In this document: positions 37,083 through 45,919 of the stretch, piece by piece
Layout of the letters: each line of letters starts with the position of its first letter
Numbering within the stretch: the first letter of the stretch is position 1
From: Rhizobium sp. CG5
GTDB taxonomy: Bacteria > Pseudomonadota > Alphaproteobacteria > Rhizobiales > Rhizobiaceae
Length of the DNA: 64,000 bases
Assembly (NCBI RefSeq): GCF_023701945.1
Contig: NZ_JABAEF010000024.1
Span: 22,738 to 86,737 of the forward strand
Direction: 5' to 3'
The notes under the pieces: model-generated
The model's database searches: none
Told to the model about the DNA's origin: nothing
What the model saw: only the letters and a program-made list of their open reading frames with translations
Translations under genes and position numbers: made by a program

Positions 37083-38525
37083 ATGACAAGCAGGGCGAGG
37101 AGTTTTGCCGACCGGCGCAAGGCGCACGCCGCCGGCCTGCTGTCGGCAGCCCTGCTGGTACTGGGATCAACCATGATCGCGGCAGACCACGCCGGGGCGC
37201 AGGCGCCTGATGCAGCACCCAATGTGCAGCCTGCCGCCCCCGTGCCTGCCGCAGCAGCGCCGGAAGACCCATCAACGGCACTACGAGAAAAGCGCGACGA
37301 GGTCGGGCGCGAGTTGCAGGACCTGTCCCAGACCCTGAAGCTCTCCGAACAGAAGGCGACGGAACTGCAGCAGGGCATTGCAGCCCTCGAGAAGACCGCC
37401 GGCAGCCTGCGCGAGGCTTTGATCGAATCCGCCACCCGTCGAAAGGATCTGGAAAAGGCGATCGCTGCCAGCGAGACCAAGCTTGCCGAATACGGCCTGC
37501 GCGAGGACGGGATCCGCAAGTCCTTCCACGAGCGTCGCGGCACGCTGGCCGAAGTGCTGGCGGCCCTGCAGCGCATGGGACGCAATCCGCCGCCGGCCCT
37601 GTTGGTCAGCCCCGACGATGCGCTCGCATCGGTGCGCACCGCCATCCTATTGGGCGCTGTCGTGCCCGGCATCCGCAAGGAAACCGACGAACTGGCCAGC
37701 GACCTGCACGATCTGGCCAGCCTCAGGGTGTCGATCCAGTCGGAGAAAACCACGCTGCTCGCCACGCTGCAAAGCCGGCAGGAGGAGGAGCGCCGCATGG
37801 ATCTGCTGCTTGTCGAGAACGACAAGCTCAGCCGCAAGAGTGCCGCGCAACTGGAAGAGGAGCGCCGGCACTCCGAGGACCTGGCGAAAAAGGCCGTCAG
37901 CCTGGAAGGCTTGATCGGCTCGCTCGAAAACGAGATCGCCTCGGTGCGCGAAGCCATGGACGTGGCGCGCCTTGAGGAGGAGAAACGCCGGCAGCAGACC
38001 GAGGAACAACGCCAGCGGGCGCGCGATTTGGCCGCGACCACATTGCCCGATAAAAACCGCATTGCGCCAGCATATTCCTTCGCCGAACTGAAGTCCAAAC
38101 TCGAGCTTCCCGCGGCAGGCGAAATCCTGCGGCGGTTCGGTGATCCGGATGGTACGGGCCATCCCGCAAAGGGCATGGTGATCGCCTCTTCAGCGGGGTC
38201 CGTGGTAACTGCGCCGGCCGATGCCATGGTGGTATATGCGGGAGAATTTCGCAGTTATGGCCAGATGGTCATCCTCAATACGGGCGAGGGGTATCATATC
38301 GTCCTGTCCGGAATGGACCGCGTCAACACACGGGCAGGCAAATTTGTGCTGTCCGGCGAGCCGATCGCGGTGATGGGCGAAAAAAGAGTGGCGAGCGCGA
38401 CGGCATTGGCGCTGGAAACGGATCGCCCAACGCTTTACATAGAATTTAGAAAAGACGGCACGTCGGTTGATTCTCGGCCATGGTGGGTCGAACAGAACTC
38501 CGGAAAGGTACGCAATGATACGTAG
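37083..38525 (+). CDS. envC: Murein hydrolase activator EnvC-like (degenerate M23 domain)
   Basis: A 480-residue periplasmic protein. An N-terminal signal segment (about residues 10-40, with AGLLSAALLVLGSTMIAADH) is followed by a long coiled coil (about 70-310, rich in Glu, Lys, Arg, Leu). A C-terminal LytM/M23-like domain starts KGMVIASSAGSVVTAPADAM and continues through YGQMVILNTGEGYHIVLSGM. The HxxxD and HxH zinc ligands of active M23 peptidases are not visible, as in EnvC, which activates amidases instead of cutting. AGGAG lies five bases before the ATG. It overlaps ctpA by 11 bases and is cotranscribed with it. Confidence 0.9.
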   Translation: MTSRARSFADRRKAHAAGLLSAALLVLGSTMIAADHAGAQAPDAAPNVQPAAPVPAAAAPEDPSTALREKRDEVGRELQDLSQTLKLSEQKATELQQGIAALEKTAGSLREALIESATRRKDLEKAIAASETKLAEYGLREDGIRKSFHERRGTLAEVLAALQRMGRNPPPALLVSPDDALASVRTAILLGAVVPGIRKETDELASDLHDLASLRVSIQSEKTTLLATLQSRQEEERRMDLLLVENDKLSRKSAAQLEEERRHSEDLAKKAVSLEGLIGSLENEIASVREAMDVARLEEEKRRQQTEEQRQRARDLAATTLPDKNRIAPAYSFAELKSKLELPAAGEILRRFGDPDGTGHPAKGMVIASSAGSVVTAPADAMVVYAGEFRSYGQMVILNTGEGYHIVLSGMDRVNTRAGKFVLSGEPIAVMGEKRVASATALALETDRPTLYIEFRKDGTSVDSRPWWVEQNSGKVRNDT

Positions 38526-39837
38526 GGCTTCTCTTATGCTCGTCGGGGCGCTGATGGGTGCGACAGCGATGAGCGTTCTTTATTCCGCGGGCATCCCGGC
38601 CGAGGCCGCGGGCACGTCAACCTATAAGGAACTGTCGATTTTCGGCGACGTCTTCGAGCGGATCCGCTCGCAATACGTCACGCCGCCGGATGAGGAAAAG
38701 TTGGTGGAGAATGCCATCAACGGCATGCTCAGCTCGCTCGATCCCCATTCCAGCTACATGAATGCCAAGGATGCGGCAGACATGCAGACCCAGACCAAGG
38801 GTGAATTCGGCGGCATCGGCATCGAAGTCACCATGGAAGACGAACTGGTCAAGGTGATCACGCCGATCGACGACACGCCCGGCGCCCGCGCCGGTATCCT
38901 GGCCGGCGACTTCATTTCCGAGATCAATGGCGAGGCCGTTCGCGGCCTGCAGCTTCCCGCCGCGGTCGAAAAGATGCGCGGCGCCGTCAATACGCCGATC
39001 AAGCTGACCATCCTGCGCAAGGGCGCCGACAAGCCGATCGACATCACTGTCGTTCGCGAAATCATCCCGATCCGGGCCGTCAAGTCGCGCGTCGAAGGCG
39101 ATGTCGGCTATCTCCGGGTGATCTCGTTCACCGACAAGACCTATGACGATCTGGAAGCAGCCATCGTCAAGATCAAGGCGGAAGTGCCGGCCGACAAGCT
39201 GAAGGGCTACGTGCTCGATCTGCGGCTCAACCCGGGCGGTCTGCTGGACCAGGCGATCTACGTCTCGGACGCCTTCCTCGAACGCGGCGAAGTCGTATCG
39301 ACCCGCTCGCGCGATCCGGAAGACACCCGCCGCTTCAATGCCAGCGCCGGCGACCTGACAGACGGCAAGCCGCTGATCGTGCTGGTCAACGGCGGATCGG
39401 CCTCGGCCTCGGAAATCGTTGCAGGCGCGCTGCAGGACCTGCGTCGCGCCACGGTTCTCGGCACCCGCTCGTTCGGCAAGGGCTCCGTCCAGACCATCAT
39501 TCCGATGGGCGAAAAGGGTGCGCTGCGCCTGACGACGGCGCTCTATTACACGCCGTCCGGCAAGTCGATCCAGGGCACCGGCATCAAGCCCGACATCATC
39601 GTCGAGCAGCCGCTGCCGGAAGAACTGCAGGGTCGCGTCAGGGCTGAAGGCGAATCGGCACTGCCGGGTCACATCCAGGGCCAGAGCGAGACCGACGAGG
39701 GCTCCGGCTCCGTCGCCTACGTGCCGCCGGAAGCCAAGGATGACATCCAGCTCAACGAGGCGCTCGACCTGCTGCGCGGTGCCAAGACGGATCCGTCCTT
39801 CCCGCCGGACCCGAACAAGGCTGTCGTCGAAAAGTAA
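38515..39837 (+). CDS. ctpA: C-terminal processing protease CtpA (S41 family)
   Basis: A 440-residue periplasmic serine protease. A signal peptide (residues 1-32) is followed by the PDZ domain (about 95-180, FGGIGIEVTMEDELVKVI). The S41 catalytic core has the Ser cluster GGSASASE at 293-300 and Lys322 in RSFGKGSVQ, the Ser-Lys dyad of the family. The C-terminal region is PDIIVEQPLPEELQGR. The ATG lies inside the end of the envC-like gene. CtpA cleaves lipoproteins or murein hydrolases, consistent with its coupling to an amidase activator. A terminator follows. Confidence 0.95.
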   Translation: MIRRASLMLVGALMGATAMSVLYSAGIPAEAAGTSTYKELSIFGDVFERIRSQYVTPPDEEKLVENAINGMLSSLDPHSSYMNAKDAADMQTQTKGEFGGIGIEVTMEDELVKVITPIDDTPGARAGILAGDFISEINGEAVRGLQLPAAVEKMRGAVNTPIKLTILRKGADKPIDITVVREIIPIRAVKSRVEGDVGYLRVISFTDKTYDDLEAAIVKIKAEVPADKLKGYVLDLRLNPGGLLDQAIYVSDAFLERGEVVSTRSRDPEDTRRFNASAGDLTDGKPLIVLVNGGSASASEIVAGALQDLRRATVLGTRSFGKGSVQTIIPMGEKGALRLTTALYYTPSGKSIQGTGIKPDIIVEQPLPEELQGRVRAEGESALPGHIQGQSETDEGSGSVAYVPPEAKDDIQLNEALDLLRGAKTDPSFPPDPNKAVVEK

Positions 39838-39850
39838 GCCGAAAACTTCG

Positions 39851-39883
39851 GGTGCCGGTTGCAGATGCGGCCGGCACCTTTTT
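39851..39883 (+). terminator. Terminator after ctpA
   Basis: An 8-bp stem GGTGCCGG/CCGGCACC with a 12-base loop and five T, 13 bases after the ctpA stop codon. Confidence 0.85.
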
Positions 39884-39974
39884 CATGGTCGCTTGGCCAC
39901 CGTGCGTCGAGCGGAGACAGCATAGGCAGTCCGGCCGGCCAGTACGCGCAGGACGACGGGAACGGATACGGGGC

Positions 39975-41174
39975 TTGGGCGCAGATCTTCATGCACCACT
40001 GGGGCAGAACCGCCGGACTGCGGCTGCCGGATCGCGCCGCATCTCGCCATCCCTGATCAGCGGCATTGTCGCCGTATCGACAATTCTCGGCCTGTCGATC
40101 TATGCCTCCGTGATGCCGGAGGCGCTACAAAAGACAGCCTCCCTCCCGCAAACACCGCCCGTCGAGCAGCCGGCCGATAGCGCCGCAGCCGACGGCAATG
40201 CGGCGCGCCGCCCAAGCTCTACAGGCCAGCTTTCGGCCCGCGCTCCCCATTCCGGCGCCAATGTGGAGAGCACCACCATGCCCGACGGCAGCGTGGTGAC
40301 CAAATTCACGCCCCGCCCGCGCGGCGAGACCGGACCGGCGCTGATCGACGCGCCACGCATCGGCCAGGATCCGCGCATGGCGGCCATGCCCAACGAAGAC
40401 CTGCTGGAGGATACCGTCTACGGACCGATTCCGGTCATCGGGCCGGACGGCCTGCGGCCGGTCGAGCAATATGCAAGACCCTGGTCCGGCGCCCGCGGCA
40501 CCCGCATCGCCATCGTCGTGAGCGGGCTCGGCCTCAGCCAGACCGGCACGCAGCGCGCCATCAAGCAATTGCCCGAGGAGGTCACGCTCGCCTTTGCCGC
40601 CACCGGCAACAGCCTGCAGCGCTGGATGAAGGAGGCACGCAATGCCGGCCACGAGATCCTGCTGCAGATCCCCCTGGAGCCGTTCGATTACCCCGCCAAC
40701 GACCCCGGCCGTGGCACTTTGCGGGTCGACCACTCCGCCGCCGACAATCTGGACGATCTGCACCAGTCCATGGCGAGCATCACCAATTATACCGGCGTGA
40801 TGAACTACATGGGCGCGCGCTTCCTCGCCGATGCCGATGCCCTGGACCCCGTGATGCGCGACATTGCCGACCGCGGCCTGCTGTTTCTGGACGACGGCTC
40901 GTCGGCCCAGTCGCTGGTCGGCCAATATGCCAAGACGCTGGACATGCCCCATGCCTTCGCCGACATGCAACTGGACGACCAACTGGACGAGCGGGCGATC
41001 CTGACCCGGCTCGACGAGTTGGAGCGCATCGCCCGCAAGAACGGCACGGCCATCGGCACGGCCTCGGCCTTTGACGAGAGCATTGCGGCAATCCGAAAAT
41101 GGAGCGAAGAAGCCACCCTGCGCGGCATCGAGATCGTAGGCGTCTCGGCCATCGCCACCGACATGCAACGGTAA
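39975..41174 (+). CDS. Divergent polysaccharide deacetylase family protein (YibQ-like)
   Basis: A protein of about 399 residues. An N-terminal membrane anchor (about residues 22-45, ISGIVAVSTILGLSIYASV) is followed by a Pro/Ala/Ser-rich linker. The C-terminal divergent polysaccharide deacetylase domain contains RIAIVVSGLGLSQTGTQRAI, VTLAFAATGNSLQRWM, GHEILLQIPLEPFDYP, and GARFLADADALDPVM. Such proteins are thought to act on periplasmic glycans. The TTG at 39975 is inferred from the expected N-terminus LGADLHAPLGQN; the frame is open back to 39852. It is followed by rppH after eight bases. Confidence 0.82.
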   Translation: MGADLHAPLGQNRRTAAAGSRRISPSLISGIVAVSTILGLSIYASVMPEALQKTASLPQTPPVEQPADSAAADGNAARRPSSTGQLSARAPHSGANVESTTMPDGSVVTKFTPRPRGETGPALIDAPRIGQDPRMAAMPNEDLLEDTVYGPIPVIGPDGLRPVEQYARPWSGARGTRIAIVVSGLGLSQTGTQRAIKQLPEEVTLAFAATGNSLQRWMKEARNAGHEILLQIPLEPFDYPANDPGRGTLRVDHSAADNLDDLHQSMASITNYTGVMNYMGARFLADADALDPVMRDIADRGLLFLDDGSSAQSLVGQYAKTLDMPHAFADMQLDDQLDERAILTRLDELERIARKNGTAIGTASAFDESIAAIRKWSEEATLRGIEIVGVSAIATDMQR

Positions 41175-41182
41175 GGACCGAT

Positions 41183-41701
41183 ATGACCCGAAACGTAGTG
41201 ACAGCAAGCGATCTGCCGTACCGACCCTGCGTCGGCATCATGGTGCTGAACCCCGCCGGCCTGGTCTGGGCGGGGCAACGCATTCCCATTGCCAATTCCG
41301 AATATGACGGCTCGTCGCAGCTCTGGCAGATGCCGCAGGGCGGGATCGACAAGGGAGAAGACCCCCTCGCCGCCGCCTACCGCGAGCTTTACGAGGAAAC
41401 CGGCATGACATCGGTAACCCTGCTGGCCGAGGCTCAGGACTGGATCAATTACGATCTGCCGCCCGAGTTGATCGGCATCGGCCTCAAGGGACGATACCGC
41501 GGCCAGACCCAGCGCTGGTTCGCCTTCCGCTTCGACGGCGACGAAAGCGAGATCGCCATCAATCCGCCGCCCGGTGGCGAGCATGCCGAATTCGACGCCT
41601 GGGAATGGAAGCCGATGCACGTTCTTCCGGATCTGATCGTGCCGTTCAAGCGCCAGGTCTATGAGCGCGTCGTCGGTGCCTTCCAGCATCTGGTCGCTTG
41701 A
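41183..41701 (+). CDS. rppH: RNA pyrophosphohydrolase RppH
   Basis: RppH removes pyrophosphate from the 5-prime end of mRNA, starting RNase E-dependent decay. The 172-residue Nudix protein has YRPCVGIMVLN at the N-terminus and WQMPQGGIDKGEDP leading into the Nudix box. Residues 53-75 fit GX5EX7REUXEEXGU: Gly53, Glu59, and RELYEETGM. WINYDLP and YRGQTQRWFAF further identify RppH. The ATG has AAGGA a few bases upstream. It is in series with the deacetylase gene. Confidence 0.95.
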   Translation: MTRNVVTASDLPYRPCVGIMVLNPAGLVWAGQRIPIANSEYDGSSQLWQMPQGGIDKGEDPLAAAYRELYEETGMTSVTLLAEAQDWINYDLPPELIGIGLKGRYRGQTQRWFAFRFDGDESEIAINPPPGGEHAEFDAWEWKPMHVLPDLIVPFKRQVYERVVGAFQHLVA

Positions 41702-41723
41702 AACACCGGACAGCAGGAACAGA

Positions 41724-41750
41724 AAAGGCCGGGTCGCAAGGGCCCGGCCA
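41724..41750 (-). terminator. Terminator of bfr
   Basis: On the minus strand, a stem GGCCGGG.. /..CCCGGCC with a loop of about nine bases is followed by TTTTC. It lies between convergent rppH and bfr. Confidence 0.75.
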
Positions 41751-41779
41751 GTTCCAGAACGATTGGCGATATCGCCGTG

Positions 41780-42265
41780 TTATTCAGCCGCGTCCGCCGA
41801 TTCCGCATTGAGTTGGCCGTAGCGCTCTTCGCCGATCTTGTTGAGCAGGTCCAGCTGGGTTTCCAGGAAGTCGATATGACCTTCCTCGTCCGTCAGCAGC
41901 GCTTCGAACAGAGCCATGGTGACATAATCGCCGGCGGCGTGACAGATTTCGCGGGACTTCTTGTAGGCCGCGCGCGCATCGTATTCGCCGGCGAGGTCGG
42001 CTTCGAGCACTTCCTTGACGTTCTGGCCGATGCGCAGCGGCGCGAGCGCCTGCAGATTGGGATGGCCTTCGAGGAAGATGATGCGGTCGATCAGCTTGTC
42101 GGCATGCTGCATCTCTTCGATCGACTCGGCGCGTTCCTTCTTCGCCAGCTTGGTGTAGCCCCAATCATTGAGCAGCCGGTAATGCAGCCAATATTGATTG
42201 ACAGCTCCGAGCTCGAGAAAAAGAGCCTCATTCAAGCGTTCGATGACTTGCGCTTCACCCTTCAT
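41780..42265 (-). CDS. bfr: Bacterioferritin
   Basis: A 161-residue four-helix iron-storage protein that forms a 24-mer with haem at dimer interfaces. All diiron-centre ligands are present at standard positions: Glu18, Glu51, His54, Glu94, Glu127 and His130. The haem ligand Met52 is also there (IEEMQHADK). The only change from the usual form is an Ala/Asp-rich tail. Bacterioferritin-associated ferredoxin (bfd) lies 145 bases upstream on the same strand. An ICE-like palindrome between the genes suggests control by the iron regulator Irr. Confidence 0.97.
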   Translation of the reverse strand: MKGEAQVIERLNEALFLELGAVNQYWLHYRLLNDWGYTKLAKKERAESIEEMQHADKLIDRIIFLEGHPNLQALAPLRIGQNVKEVLEADLAGEYDARAAYKKSREICHAAGDYVTMALFEALLTDEEGHIDFLETQLDLLNKIGEERYGQLNAESADAAE

Positions 42266-42336
42266 ATCAATTGCTTCCTATGCTTGCGTTATGATGACGC
42301 GATGAAAGCAGGAATAAGCCGCGAAGTCGAGAGTTT

Positions 42337-42353
42337 TCTAGAATCATTCCAGA
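42337..42353. promoter_or_regulatory. ICE-like palindrome upstream of bfr
   Basis: TCTAGAATCATTCCAGA is a near-perfect inverted repeat. It matches the Irr-binding iron-control element pattern TTTAGAA-N3-TTCTAAA at 11 of 14 defined positions. It lies 72 bases upstream of the bfr start. Irr control of bfr is known in related bacteria; binding here is inferred. Confidence 0.5.
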
Positions 42354-42384
42354 ACTAGGCGGGGGAAAAAGTACGCCGCCAAAG

Positions 42385-42408
42385 GCCTGCGTCAGCGCCA
42401 TCGCAGGC
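42385..42408 (-). terminator. Hairpin beyond bfd
   Basis: A GCCTGCG/CGCAGGC stem with a 10-base loop, directly after the bfd stop codon on the minus strand, followed only by CTTTGG. A weak terminator candidate. Confidence 0.4.
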
Positions 42409-42410
42409 GA

Positions 42411-42722
42411 TCAGGCTGCCGAGACCGTGCGCTGGCGCCGATCCAGGATCGCCGTTTTCTGTTCCTGATGAAAACGCTTGAGCCGCTCGATGAAATCGAT
42501 CACCTCCACGCCGTCGGAATTGCGCGCTGCGTGATAGGCTTCGGTTGTGGAAACGATGAGATCGACGACGGTGGGGAAACAGCCGCAGCAGCGACCGCGC
42601 TTGGACATGGCATGATACACCTTCGCCGGGACGATCAGCTGCCAACAGTCCTCATCGAGAAGCTCTGTGATGACGCCTCGGATGTCCTGATCGGTGATGT
42701 AATTGCAGCTGCAAACCAGCAT
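42411..42722 (-). CDS. bfd: Bacterioferritin-associated ferredoxin (BFD-like)
   Basis: A 103-residue [2Fe-2S] protein with the BFD cysteine pattern: Cys4 and Cys6 in VCSCN, and Cys45 and Cys48 in RCCGCF. Bfd reduces bacterioferritin to release stored iron. The family part covers residues 1-65; the tail (about 40 residues, DFIERLKRFHQEQ) is longer than in E. coli Bfd but usual in rhizobia. A TTGACA sequence at 42790-42785 on the minus strand may be its -35 box. It precedes bfr on the same strand. Confidence 0.9.
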   Translation of the reverse strand: MLVCSCNYITDQDIRGVITELLDEDCWQLIVPAKVYHAMSKRGRCCGCFPTVVDLIVSTTEAYHAARNSDGVEVIDFIERLKRFHQEQKTAILDRRQRTVSAA

Positions 42723-42844
42723 GGGAGTACGCGCCCGTCAAACATGACATTCAGTCTCTCCTTTGTGCTAAAGAAGATGCTCTTTGTCAAGATAGTTTGT
42801 GATCTGGCGCTAATGAAGAGCCAAATTGCGGCGAGCCGGACGAC

Positions 42845-43327
42845 CTATATCCGATGATAGGGATGGCCGGACAGGATCGTGACAGAGCGATAGAGCTGCT
42901 CGGCAATCAGAATGCGCACCAGCTGGTGCGGCCAGGTCATGCGGCCGAGATTGAGCGCAATGCCGGCCTTCTGCCGCAGATCGGGATCCAGCCCATCCGC
43001 TCCCCCGATGAGGATTGCCATGTCGCGCTGGCTGCGATCGCGATGGCTGCCGATGAACTCGGCAAATTCCGGACTGTCCATGGCCTTGCCACGCTCGTCG
43101 AGCGCGATCAGGAAGGCGCCGTCCGGCAAGGCCTTTTCCAGCAGGCCTGCCTCTTCGCGCTTGCGGGTTGCGGCATTGCCGGCGCGGCTCTCGACGATCT
43201 CGACCGTTCGCGAGAATTCCAGCCCGCAGGCCGGCCCTGCCTTGGCAAACCGGTCGAGGTAACGGGACGCAAGATCCTTCTCGGGGCCAGCCTTCAGCCG
43301 GCCTACGGCAAAGATGCCAATTCGCAT
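42845..43327 (-). CDS. rlmH: 23S rRNA (pseudouridine1915-N3)-methyltransferase RlmH
   Basis: A 160-residue SPOUT-class methyltransferase acting on pseudouridine 1915 of 23S rRNA in the assembled ribosome. It begins MRIGIFAVGRLKAGPEKDL and has the SPOUT knot motifs LIALDERGKAMDSPEFA and ILIGGADGLDPDL. The end LNLGRMTWPHQLVRILIAEQ and LYRSVTILSGHPYHR is diagnostic. An ATG five codons upstream is possible but is not in the family. Part of a leftward series with rsfS, nadD, proA, proB and obgE. Confidence 0.96.
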   Translation of the reverse strand: MRIGIFAVGRLKAGPEKDLASRYLDRFAKAGPACGLEFSRTVEIVESRAGNAATRKREEAGLLEKALPDGAFLIALDERGKAMDSPEFAEFIGSHRDRSQRDMAILIGGADGLDPDLRQKAGIALNLGRMTWPHQLVRILIAEQLYRSVTILSGHPYHRI

Positions 43328-43441
43328 GTCCGCTCCTTGCAAGGTATCCGCAACAATCCAGGCGGCGGCCGGGGATGACCTCCGCTGCCGCTGGTATTGG
43401 ACCCTTTCCCGTCGAATCTCAACCGAGATCCGCTGGAGCGG

Positions 43442-43855
43442 TCAGTGCAAGCGTCCCTCTTCGATCTCCGGCGTGGCCCACATTCTTTCGATATTGTAGA
43501 ACTCGCGGATTTCGGGGCGGAACACATGCACGATGATGTCACCGGTGTCGATCAGCACCCAGTCGCCGGCCTCGAGACCCTCGACGCGCGCAGCGCCCAG
43601 GCCTTCATCCTTGAGATCGGAGATCAGATGTTCGCAGATCGCCATGACATGGCGGTTCGAACGGCCGGAGACGACGATCATGTAATCGCCCAGCGCGGAC
43701 TTGCCTGCAATGTTGATGGTGACGATATCTTCTGCTTTCGAGTCCTCGAGACTTGCGAGAACCAGCTCAAGCTCGCGGGCTGCGGCATCGACGCCACGTT
43801 CCGGGCTTTGCGGGATGACGATGGACGTCCTTCCCTTGGTGTGTACTGTTGTCAG
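43442..43855 (-). CDS. rsfS: Ribosome silencing factor RsfS, probable CTG start
   Basis: RsfS binds L14 and blocks subunit joining under starvation. The family core is ELVLASLEDSKAEDIVTINI, GDYMIVVSGRSNRHVMAIC, DWVLIDTGDIIVHVFRPE and REFYNIERMW. The N-terminus is uncertain. A CTG at 43855 has GGAAAGGAAG just upstream and gives TTVHTKGRTS, the expected rhizobial beginning. The only standard starts in frame are GTG at 43906 and 43936, which add 17 to 27 residues without a ribosome-binding site. I report the CTG form of about 137 residues. nadD lies about 155 bases upstream. Confidence 0.88.
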   Translation of the reverse strand: MTTVHTKGRTSIVIPQSPERGVDAAARELELVLASLEDSKAEDIVTINIAGKSALGDYMIVVSGRSNRHVMAICEHLISDLKDEGLGAARVEGLEAGDWVLIDTGDIIVHVFRPEIREFYNIERMWATPEIEEGRLH

Positions 43856-44010
43856 AGTTCTTCCTTTCCTGGGTATAACAGAACAGCACGTCTGCGATTC
43901 GCGCACCTGGCGCCAACCACCGTTAAAAGGTGGCACCGAATCGTTAATCTTTCAAGGGCGGGCAATCGAAACTCCGCCAGCGCTCAAAGGCCGGGCGGCA
44001 CAGGACCGTC

Positions 44011-44661
44011 TCAGGGCTGTTTTGCTTCCCTGAGCGCCGTTGAGCTCAGGGCCGAGCGGGGGCCGTGGATGAAGGTCCAGGACGGCGCGGTCTTCTTCCA
44101 CAAGGCCCCGGCATCGTCCTCGTCGATCCGGGCATAATCGAAGGTTCTGGCCATTTTCGAAGACAGGTAGGACAGGGTCGAGCCCGGACGATCGATGACG
44201 GCAATCGGAAAGGTCAGTGCGATGCGCTGCCATTGCTGCCAGTGATGAAAGGACTTCAGATTGTCCGCCCCCATGATCCAGACGAAATGCGCATGGGGAT
44301 TGCGCGCCTTGACATGGGACAGGGTCTTGGCGGTGTAGCTGCTGCCCAGCGACGTCTCGAATGCCGTGACCTTGATGCGCGGATTGGTCGCGAAGGTTTC
44401 GCAGAGCGCCAGCCGCTCGGCAAGCGGCGCCAGGTTGCTGCGGCTTTTCAGCGGATTGCCGGGGGTGACGATCCACCAGAGCTGGTCCAGCCGCAGGCGC
44501 CGCAGCGCAATCTCGGCGACCAGCCCGTGGCCCTGGTGCGGTGGATTAAAGGAGCCGCCGAACAGGCCGACCACCATGCCGCGCTCGGTATGCGGCATGC
44601 GCAGATAGTGGTTGGCAATGCCGGTCTCTGTCACGTCAGGGCCGGATCTGCCCGGTGCCAT
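44011..44661 (-). CDS. nadD: Nicotinate-nucleotide adenylyltransferase NadD
   Basis: NadD adenylates nicotinate mononucleotide to deamido-NAD. The 216-residue protein contains the nucleotidyltransferase motif GLFGGSFNPPHQGH (His42 and His45 in the HxGH context), WWIVTPGNPLK, FVWIMGADNLKSFHHW, and the ISSTxxR-like end SSTALREA. The start at 44661 overlaps proA by 26 bases; an internal ATG at 44598 (MPHTERGMVVGLFGG) is an alternative giving the usual NadD start. Same strand as proA. Confidence 0.93.
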   Translation of the reverse strand: MAPGRSGPDVTETGIANHYLRMPHTERGMVVGLFGGSFNPPHQGHGLVAEIALRRLRLDQLWWIVTPGNPLKSRSNLAPLAERLALCETFATNPRIKVTAFETSLGSSYTAKTLSHVKARNPHAHFVWIMGADNLKSFHHWQQWQRIALTFPIAVIDRPGSTLSYLSSKMARTFDYARIDEDDAGALWKKTAPSWTFIHGPRSALSSTALREAKQP

Positions 44662-45919
44662 GCACCCGGTAATTGAAGGATGTCAGCTGCTCGACGCCGA
44701 CCGGCCCGCGGGCATGCATCTTGCCGGTGGCAATGCCGATTTCGGCGCCCATGCCGAATTCGCCGCCATCGGCAAACTGCGTCGAGGCATTGTGCAGCAG
44801 GATCGCCGAATCGACCTCGTTGAAGAAGCGCTCAACGACCTCGGGATCGTCGGCAATCACCGCTTCGGTATGGTTCGACGAATATTTGCCGATATGGGCA
44901 ATCGCCCCGGAAATGCCATCCACCACCGCAACCGCAATGATGGCATCGAGATATTCGGTCCGCCAGTCCTCGTCGGTGGCCGGCTTGAAGCCCGCAAAGA
45001 CCTTCAGAACGGTTGGCGAGGCGCGAACCTCGCAACCCGCCTCGGTCAAGGCTTCGAGGATCGGCATCAGATGGCTGCCGATCGCTGCGCTGTCGACCAG
45101 CAGGGTCTCGGCAGCGCCGCAGATCCCGGTGCGCCGCATCTTCGAATTGACGACGATGGCTTTCGCCATTTCGACATCGGACGAGGCATCGACATAGATG
45201 TGGCAAAGCCCTTCCAGATGCGCAAACACCGGCACCCTCGCCTCCGCCTGGACACGCGCCACAAGGCTCTTGCCGCCGCGCGGCACGATCACGTCGATCG
45301 TCCCGGTAAGGCCGCCGAGCATAGCGCCGACCGCAGCGCGATCGGTGATCGGAACCAGCTGGATAGCATGCTCTGGAAGTCCGGCCTGCAGCAGGCCCTC
45401 CACCAGGCAGGCATGGATAGCATGCGATGAATGGGCCGAATCCGACCCGCCGCGCAGGATCACCGCATTGCCGGATTTGAGGCACAGGGCACCGGCATCA
45501 GCCGTTACGTTCGGGCGGCTCTCATAAATGACGCCGATGACGCCAAGCGGCGTGCGCACGCGCTCGATCTGCAGACCGTTCGGCCGATCCCAGGCGGCGA
45601 TGACGTCGCCCACCGGATCTTTCAGCCCGGCGATTTCGCGGATACCACCGGCCATGGCCAGGATTCGCTCCTCGGTCAGGGTCAGGCGGTCGAGGAAGGA
45701 GGCGGCAAGGCCGGAAGAAGCCGCGTTGTCGAGATCGACGGCATTGGCGGCCAGAATGGTATCCTTGCTGGACACGATGGCATTCGCCATGGCATCCAGC
45801 GCCCGGTTCTTCTGCTCGGTCGAGGCAATGGCCAGCGGTCGCGCCGCAGCCTTCGCCCTGCGGCCGATCTCCAGCATCAGGGCATCGACGTCATGGTTTT
45901 CGGAAACCTTGTCAAGCAT
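44636..45919 (-). CDS. proA: Gamma-glutamyl phosphate reductase ProA
   Basis: The enzyme catalyses the second step of proline synthesis, reducing glutamyl-5-phosphate with NADPH. The 427-residue protein shows PLGVIGVIYESRPNVTADA, LCLKSGNAVILRGGSDS, VPRGGKSLVARVQ, and the catalytic Cys in KMRRTGICGAAETLLVD. Length equals the rhizobial enzyme. The start at MLDKVSEN overlaps the end of proB by eight bases; an upstream in-frame extension is not needed. In an operon with proB and nadD. Confidence 0.97.
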   Translation of the reverse strand: MLDKVSENHDVDALMLEIGRRAKAAARPLAIASTEQKNRALDAMANAIVSSKDTILAANAVDLDNAASSGLAASFLDRLTLTEERILAMAGGIREIAGLKDPVGDVIAAWDRPNGLQIERVRTPLGVIGVIYESRPNVTADAGALCLKSGNAVILRGGSDSAHSSHAIHACLVEGLLQAGLPEHAIQLVPITDRAAVGAMLGGLTGTIDVIVPRGGKSLVARVQAEARVPVFAHLEGLCHIYVDASSDVEMAKAIVVNSKMRRTGICGAAETLLVDSAAIGSHLMPILEALTEAGCEVRASPTVLKVFAGFKPATDEDWRTEYLDAIIAVAVVDGISGAIAHIGKYSSNHTEAVIADDPEVVERFFNEVDSAILLHNASTQFADGGEFGMGAEIGIATGKMHARGPVGVEQLTSFNYRVHGTGQIRP

